A DNA stretch of 64,000 bases, from contig CAJNDS010002252.1 in NCBI GenBank assembly GCA_905221605.1, forward strand, positions 173,501-237,500, in the 5' to 3' direction. This DNA comes from Symbiodinium natans (Eukaryota > Sar > Dinophyceae > Suessiales > Symbiodiniaceae). The notes beneath the pieces were generated by a model, which saw nothing but the letters and a program-made list of their open reading frames with translations, did no database searches and was not told the origin of the DNA. A program made the position numbers and the translations under genes. Below, piece after piece: positions 53,901 to 62,900 of the stretch. The number at the start of each line of letters is the position of its first letter. Position 1 is the stretch's first letter.

Positions 53901-56900
53901 GTACCTCGAGTTGGCGGCCTCTAGGTACTCATCCGAGGTGGTGCTTATTCCGGCTTCCAACTGGGCAAAGTGGGTCCGCTGTGTGATCGCAAGATCGACA
54001 GGGCCAGCATCGGCTCTGTCAGGGTCCACTATGAGGGGTTGGAAGGGCTTACGCACTCGCTTCCCTGGTGGCCGCAGTGCGCTGATTGCTTTGAAGAAGG
54101 CTTTGGAGTCAAAGGGCTGGGCAGCTCTTTGGATAGCCCTTTGGCGCATCAGTTGCACTTGCGCCACCGACCATCCTTCTCTGGTTCGGAAGGGCGTCTG
54201 GCCTCGCCATGCGCGCATACATGCTCCTAGCTGGGCCCTCCTGAAGAGCCGATTGAAGGTGCGGACAGCGCGGCCCATGGCCCGTTCACTTTCCAGCCAG
54301 AATTTGGAAGTGTCCGACAGGAAGGGCCGGCATTTGCGTGTGCGAGGGGCGGCCAGCTTGGCATCCTGTGCTGCCAGGCGGACCGCATCGTACACGCTCT
54401 GGGTGTGTTTGTGTACATTGTGATGCCAAGGATGCAGAGGTAGGTGTTGTATTGCCCCAAGCAAAACATGCTTGGCTTCTTCGGGCAAAGCATCCGGCTC
54501 AAGGGGTAGGCCCAACCCTTTGGACCCAGGCGTGGCAGTGCTTGCGATGAGCTGCATGTCGCACTTAACGCTGACCGGGTAATGGTCAATCGTCATGGTG
54601 ACGAAGTCTTCACAGACCGTTGGGGCAAGATACGACATTTGCCAGCTCTGCGGCAGTGCTATGTAGTCAATTCGATGTTGGGTGCCCTTGGGGGAAGTCC
54701 AGGTAGGTTCAGCCGCAGCAGGCACACATGCCCCCACTCGATTGAAAAAGGTCGAAGGAGCAAAAAGCTGAAACCGTCCCATCCAGTCACGGAAGCACTC
54801 CCCACTGAAGTTCTCTAGAGCAGCGGCATGGTTGCCCACTGAGTCATCCGTAACGCTTCCAACCTGTGCATTGGCATCGACAAAGCCAATGCACTGCCGG
54901 TCCTTGGTGAAGGGAAGGACATCTCGGTGCAGCTTATCCCACCACTCGCGGATCTCACAGTGGGATGCACCTGAATGTGGTGCGTGAGCCACAAGGCAGA
55001 GCATGGTGCAGTGAGGGGCCGTAACAGTGACAGCAAGTCTTCTGTGATCGGCCAGGACACATCTGAAGTGGTCTTTGGAAAAGTGCAGCGCCTTACCTTT
55101 AACCTTGGCATACGGCAGGTTCCTGGCAAAGAGGAGCGAGCAGCCCCCCTCTCCATTGACGGCAGCCGAAGCAAACTCAAAAAAGTGTCTGCTTTGGCAT
55201 TGCGAAGCTGTGCGGGCCCTCGTCTCCTGCATGCCACAGACAGTGACATGTCTGTCAATGAGCTGCTGGAGCACAATCTCTCTGCAGGTTAGGAGCGATT
55301 GCACATTATAGGAAACGAAGTGCAGTGCAACACGCACGTCGGCAGTCATCTTCACCTCCTCTGCTTCATCGGCTGGATTAACCGGGAAGCAGTCTGCCGG
55401 CACAGGGTCTGCTGGCTCGTATTGCCCTTGTATGATGTGCTCCAACGATGGCAAATCGCTAGCAGCTCCAGGCAGCATCCACATCCAAGGCAGATAGACC
55501 GAGGCCACAACCCTCCACAGGGTTTTTGAAAGCATCTGCGTTGGCATTTGGTTTTTGGAGGCTGCCTTGGCCACTCTGTCCGCAAGCTCATTGAAAGGAT
55601 TACCTGCATGTCCTGGGAGCCAGCCCGCCGTCAGGGAATGTTTGCAGGCTTGTACCAGGTGAACAAGGCAGCGAAGTCTCTCAGGCAGCGAGAGGGTTTC
55701 CGAGGGGGAACCCGGGGAGGCAGTGCCATTGATGATCTGGAAGACGGCGCTGTTGTCGGTCCACAGGTGGACAGGGCAGTCAGGGGGGACGCTGAGAAAC
55801 CAGGTGCATGCAACAATGGCAGCCTGAATTTCTGCACTATAGCTAGAAAATTCAGCACCAATCGCTTGTTTGGCGAAATCTGTGGTGGACCCTCCTCTGA
55901 AACCCATCAGGTGGTATGCGCTTGTCCCTTCCGAGAGGGTCTCCAGAACCACAACGACCGCCCAACCTGCCGAGGCGATACCCTTAGGGGTCTCAAAGGA
56001 TCCGTCCGTAAAGACATGCACACACACAGGCGGCGCACACACTGGCTTAAGTTGCCTGAAGTAAGCCTGCATTCCCGGTGGCACATCCGGAACCACCGAA
56101 ATATCCCTTTCCCAGAACTGCAGCCAAGGGTATTGGACGTCACGCATTGCATCCTTAACTTGCTGCAGGGGCTCAGTGGAGGCTGGAAGGGCGTCGGCAA
56201 TGCGGATAGCGACTGTTTTGGTTGAAGGAACATGTCGCCTCCCGAACGCGGTGGCAACACAAGCAATGGCAGCCGTAGTCTGCGGAGGCATGTCAGTGCC
56301 GGACAGGTTCTGTTTCGTAACAGCGCAGTCCCTTCGGCCTTGCTCTGGGGCATCAGTCGGAATGGACACACTAGGGTGCTGCATGGGCTCTTGGTCGGGC
56401 CCTTGGGTCCCAGCTACAGGGATAGGTGGAGGAGGGGGCCGACCGGAGGCACGGATCCATTCGACTGTCTCCAGCAATTGAGGCAGTGGATTGGGCAACT
56501 GCTCAGTTGCAGTGCGAAGTATGAGCTGATCACTGGCAGCTCTGGCCGTCACGTCATTTCCAAGTTGGCTGCAATCAGTCGCAGTCTGGCAGTCCTCTGT
56601 CAGAGACTCCCCAAGGGCAGTCCATGATATACCCGGGCAGACATTAAGGGTGCAGAGGCCGTGGCCTAGGGCTCTGCCGTCAACTGGGATCGTAAGCCAT
56701 CCCGGGAGAGCAGAAGCAAAGGTCAGGATGAACTGCGGAGTTGGAAAGCCTGGGATGTTAGACTGCACAAAATGTAGGACCCGCACTGGCTCAGGCGCCG
56801 AAGCAAGTATGTCGGCCACCAAGAATTCGGGCCGCCCGGTGGGATCGAAGTATCTGATGGTATGGTGTCTCCTGGCATCGAAGATAGTGCATCTTCGAAG

Positions 56901-59900
56901 CGGGGCATCATTGAGAGCCATAGTGTTGCGGATCCCCGCCAGGAAGGCCCGGTCGATCGCATCATCAAAGTGGCCGGGGGAGATCTGCAGCGCTTGGCTC
57001 CTTTGCGCAGTCAGGTGATCGGCGCAACAGCTGACAAGGGAGCCCAGTCCCCCAGGAAGTGCTGGGTGGTGCATATCATGTGCCTGAGCATCTGGATCAA
57101 ACTCCTGCAGGCACATATCTCGCTGGCGGGGCTTGTGCGGCTATGGCACTGCAGGGAGAAGGCGGCCGGCGGGCGGTGAGCTCGGCACTAGGGATTTGCA
57201 GGAGACTTGTACCTTGGCCACCCCTGTTACTATCTCTACGCTGTAGACTGTGAATGTGTCCATGTGTTGGGCGCAAAGTAGGCACCACGGAAAGGTGCGC
57301 ACTTGTCGGCAGGAGAGCGACCCTATCCACATTGTCTGCGTCGACAGGCCAAACAAGGAACTCCTGAAGGGAGTAGGGTACAGGGACCAGGTGCCAGCAC
57401 ATCCGCAGTTCGAACCCATCTCTTGCCATGAACAATGCGGCATCCTGAGACATCGCCCGGAGGTCCCTAACCTCGCGGATGTCCCGCCACTCATCGATGA
57501 GGCCGATGGCTTCTTGGACCTGGTGTAGGGACGCGAGCAACCTCCCCTGCGCATGAAGGAGCACCTCGCCTCTGCAACGGTTGTATATGATGGCCTCCCG
57601 GGAAGGCACTAGCCAAAGACCAAGTCTGATGGCCCTATGCTCCAGTGCGTCCTGCATGGTGCGTTGCAACTCCAGTAGGCGGGCGGTGGCATCATGCATG
57701 AGGTAAGGGTTGGGGGTCGGGATGTCTATGGCGAGGAGTCCTAAACACGGCCACTTACGAAAAAGTGCTGTCCTCGAAAGGGCAGGAATGGGGAGTGCCC
57801 TTGAGGAAACCGTGATCATGTCTCCGTCCTGTAACAAGCCTCGGAATGCCTCATATGGGATGCCGTTTATGTAGACACATGCCCCTGCGCCGAGAAAGCG
57901 CGGATCAACGAGTGCAATGGGGTCTTGATCCGCATCTACCGCCACATGTCTCAAGCCCCCTCCTGCTGCTCCAGAATCAATCACGACCTGGATGTCAAGG
58001 TCCATTGGGTGCCAGAGAATGATGACTTCACAGTAATTGGTGTGGCAGGGGCAAACTTGTGCTAGGCGTAGGGCGCCTTGTCGAGGGGCACGGTTATGGA
58101 GGATGTGCGCCTCCAGCATGTCAGCGAGGTCCTGGGTCAGGTGAGGAATGCTGACCTCCTGGACTTCCCGACAGGCAATAGCCGGGCCTGTGACGATCGA
58201 AAAGGCGAGTCGCCTGGGCGGCACAAACACTGCCGTGGTAGTCCTGGTGGTGCTGTCAACGTGTGGGTTGTTGCTGGAACTAGCACCCCCTTCAGAGTTC
58301 GGGCTGTAGTCCAGCCTTCTGTTGCTTGGCCGTCCGTAAGCCGATGGGGGCACATTAGGGCAGGAAATAAACGCTCTGCGTCGCCAGCGCAGGTGCTGCT
58401 GACCGGTTACGGTTCCCTGTGCGGGCTGTGTAGGGGGGTTCCTAAGGCCTAGGAAAACCGAATCCGCTGGGTCCCACGCAGGCCAAAATGCAGCGAAATA
58501 AGGTGCGCCTGGCACGGGCCTGCCCCGAGTTGTGGACTCCAAGGGCACAAGGCATGCCAGGCGCGCAGGGGTACAACCATGAGGGACTACATAAGCTGCG
58601 AGTGCCGGCCTGTGGTCCACTATGTGCACATAATGCTCCCTGGGTTCCATGGTGGCTGGTACCGCAACGAAGACCCAGCGTCCCCTGTGTTGTTGTCTTG
58701 CATCGAAGATCTTGCATGGAAAGGACCAGGTACCCAGCCAGGTTTCCGCCCAGTCGGCGACTGCTGCAAGAGTGGGCCTGTCCTCGCCCATGGACGCTGT
58801 GTAGGCCATGCCGGGTCCTATCAACACAAAGAAGGTCCTGCCCCTAATAAACCCTAAGGAGCGCATACGCGCTGCAATGGCCGACTCCCAGTGAAAGGCC
58901 GAGGTGATCTCAAGATCAAGTGCGGGCTCGAGACCCCTGTTGATATCTGTAGGGAGCGGCAATGGGACGAACGCAGCCTGTAGCCCGCTAACCAGGTCGG
59001 CAACCAGGTCTGGTGGCCTAATGTCGGGGGCTTGGGGCACAATTGAGGCCGAGACCAGGTCACCTTCTCTTAGGGCACAGGGGGAATCCCACCGGTGACC
59101 ATTCACATACAAAGCTCGAAGGTTGAGCCTGTCAATAGGCACACTCGATGGTCCGGCAATCTGGTTGATCCGGACGAAAGCCAGGGAGGCCGCAGGTCGT
59201 AGGTCGACCCAGACAAAGCAGGTCTCGGGGTCAGGCTGTGGGGGCACGAGGAAAAAAAGCAGCTCCCTGTGCGACGCAAGCGCCTCTGGCTGTGTTTGCG
59301 ATACGGCGATTGAGTGGCCTGCTGGGAGCACCTGTTGGACGACAGCTTGCTGAACAAGCCTGTGCATGATAGTTTGAAGCTCCGCTTCCCATGCGAGCGA
59401 AACTTCAACGACTATGCCCGTACCTGAGGCACTGGGAATACCCAGTCGTGCAACAGTACGTCTAGGCGGTGCAACCATGAAGTTAAAGGGCTCATCTGTT
59501 GGGACCCCCGTGGTGGTAGTGGTTGTAGATGTGCAAGTCGGCAATTCCATTGAGGAGAGACGAAGCACACTTTGCCTCAGTCCAGGGAACTGCAAGGCAA
59601 TGTGAAGAGCATCTTCGACGGCTGCGGTCAGTCCACTGAAGGCCGGAACAACTAGAGCTGCTGCCCTATGAGAAGTGGCATGCCAGGCCCAGGTGGGCTC
59701 GGCTAGCCCGGTCTCATGCAAGAAAGATTCAGCAGCGCTAATGAGGCCGTGGGGGTCCCCGTCTATGCCAGGAGTGGCCTCAAGCAGCCTGATGCTTGCG
59801 AGCTGTGAGCCAAAGATGCGCCTGGCATCTAGTAGGAAGGGGCAGGCTGATGAGGCGGTGCTTAACACCAATACATGGAGGTGCACCTCTGCGACACACG

Positions 59901-62900
59901 GCTGCCTGGGCATCAGCGTAATCTTCCATGCCCTCTGTCCAGTGGCATGTAGCATTCTGTTTGCGGCATGCCTCGCGATTTCATCTGAGGTCACAGTGCG
60001 ATGAAAGGTGTGTCGCCAAGGGTGATGTCCGATGGCATGGAACACCACCTCCAGTTCGTCCGGGTGATCATCGGGACGGAAAAGAACTGCAAAAGGGGCA
60101 GAGCCTCCTAGGGCATCGGTGCCTGAGGAAGCAGTGGTACTGCTGGCAGTGCTGTCCAAGCTGAGGGACTCAGCCTGGCTATCAGATGAAGCATGTCCAT
60201 CCGCACATCTAGTGTCCAGGGTTAGTGTGGCATCGTCGTCAATGACTGGGGCTTCGAATGCCCCCGCTCTGCCGCCGTCACTGCGGTGCAAAGACCACCT
60301 ACCTTGGGCCACAAACCTATGTGCACCTTCAGGAATGGCCGGGCATGCTTGAGTGGCTTGGTACATGTACGCAAAGCCAGTGGCAGCCTGAGGTGCTAGC
60401 ACGCAGCAGAATATCCCCGCGGCGGCCCTGGCATCAATGGGAAGAACTACCCAATCAGGGGCCGTGCCAACCGGCTCGAGGACAATCTGAAGGCTGGGGA
60501 GGGCAGCGAAAGGCGTACGAAGAACCCTTACCCTACCTATTGGGCCGGCACGGGTGACTTGTGTGGCATCCCTGATTGCATCAACCAGACCCCAGGTGGC
60601 GCCGAAAGAACGAGTGCGCACATGGTCCACAAGGTCAAAGAAGGCAAATTGCCGGTGTTGCGTTCCTGCCCTTGCCAAGGCGACAAGGTCGGCATGCTGG
60701 AATCCAGCTGGCAACCAAAGTCCACTGGGTAGACTCGGGCTGTGGGCCGCTTCGGGCGCAAGGTGTATGGTGCAGGGGCCAACCTCGTCAGACAGGACAG
60801 GAACCTGTTGCATCAATGGGCACATGATCGGGTCCTTTGTCCTGACTTTATTGGTGGCAGCACTGGCATGCGTGACATCACTCAGCCCGGGGAACAACCG
60901 AACATCGACTCTATAGGCGAGCTCAAGACTGCTGCAAGGGGGCAAAACGCATTGCTCCAGGCAAGGCCGTACGGTCAGGACAGGTTCAACAAACACCGAC
61001 GGCACAGTGGGACGGAGGATGCGGTTGAGGTCGCGTCTCCATCTGGCGAGGAGGCAGACCATAGGGACCCTAAGTGTCACCGACTGCGGAGTTGTGTCAG
61101 CGAAAAAAACCTGTAGGGCCAAAGCGTGGCTCTGTACATGTCGATTCGACCTAGGAGGCCCTTTAGCTACAAATCCGGTGGCCTCCTTCTGTTCACTATG
61201 TACAGTGCAGCCCGCCTCTATCTGCTGTACAGAGGGGAAGTGCAAAGCGTTCCAGGCGGCCAAGTTAGACAATGGCTCATCTGGCGACTGTACATACGTT
61301 TGTGCCTCATCTTCCTGGAGTCTTGGGTCCGGCAAAAAGGTGTGCCGGTCATCACAGCAGCATTGTTGGAGTGAAACTTCGAACTCCAGCTGGCATCCAA
61401 GGAAGGTGGCGATCCACGGACTGACGAAATCGGTGGCATGCCTGATAGACAGGTCCGGAACGTGGTGCTCGACGCCGAAACGGAGCTCGTTCGGCCCCTG
61501 CATGACCAACTGGCTCATGCAGAGGCCCCACCAGGGGGTGCAGCAGCGGGCGCCTTGTCTTCCTCCTCGTCTCTGAGGTCCACAACTGCCGGCTTTTTCC
61601 TTCTGGGTGTCCTGGAGCCATCTCTTTTGGCACTCTCGACCCTTTCTGCTGCCTTGGCCCTTACGGTCGCCAGGGCGCCTTTCAGCATAGCCGCACTGGC
61701 TCTGTACTGTTCCTTTTCGACAGCCATGCGGTTCTCCGTCTCCACTGCCGAAACCACCATCGCTTCCGACTCTTCGATTGTCGCTTCTTCCTGTTCCGCC
61801 GTACCAGGGGGTGCATCTGCGACCAGCCTGTTCAGATCCGTGGTGGCTGTCTGCAGGGCTTGGGCCCATTGGATCTCCGCCTCGGCGTAGCCATCCAAGA
61901 CCGCCTCCTGCTCGCTTAGCTGCTTGTCCATCATATCCGTGACCTGCTCGATGTAGGTGAGCCAGGCCCCCAGATACTGCTCTCGTTCTGCGCGGACTTT
62001 GGCCAGATGCTGCTTCGCATTGGCCTGAGCAGCTACTGCTCTGTGCAGCGATTTCGCCGCAACTTGCGCATCGTCCTTCTGCATGGAGTCCAGTAAGGCT
62101 TTGGTCTCCATGGGGATGCTTTCTCTCACCTTGGACAGACTCTGCACCAGGGCCTCGAGTTGCTGCTTCTCTGGGCTGGGCTGTGACTGCGAGGTCGTGG
62201 TTGTAGTCTTCGGGCAAGCCACCACTGTTGAAGTCGGCGGTGCCGGCAGAGCTGACAACGGGGGAGGGTGTCCTTGTTGCTTGCCCTTCCCTTCTGGTCT
62301 GTGGCCATCCTTGCCACTCTGGCCGTCCTTGCCGCCCTTCTCCTTCCCCTTTCCCTTGCCATTGCCAGGTCGACGAGGGGAATGTGCATTTTTTCGTCTT
62401 GGAGACTTCCATCTCTGCGACTGCGAGTCTTGCCATGGCGGGGCGGGTCGCTCCCAATGGTAGTAAGGAGCCACTTCTTGCGAGGTGGACCAGTGTCCCC
62501 CGCATTTGCCACAATACTGAGCCTGGGCCTTGACATTCTGTCGGCAATGGCTGCACTTCCACGGCCCATTCGTCGTTTGAGCCATTTCGGCTTGTGAGTT
62601 GAGCAGCGCCTGCGCACGGCCTGGTAGCACCGAACCAGAGTGATGTCCTTGCAGCACGTGTATTGCCGCCTGTACCTGCTCCGGAGCGCCCACCTCTGTA
62701 TCCAAGAAAGTTCTCAGCAAGGTTCGTGCGCGCGTGCGGCTCCTTTGCCTTCGATGCGAGGCTGGCTCGCACTGTCTCCTGGTCGGGCCAGGAATATTGG
62801 CAAACCACACAGATCAGCCAAAGGAAAGAGAGGCCGGGCATAAAAGCTGGGCCTCGATTCGGTGGTCCCTGCCAGTCGGACCGGGGAAAAAGGCAGACTG

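Noticed and set aside
51914-62843. Many plus-strand ORFs of 60-220 codons across the LINE, and similar ones across the Copia element
   Set aside because: They lie opposite long minus ORFs with clear domains and are GC-rich antisense shadows.
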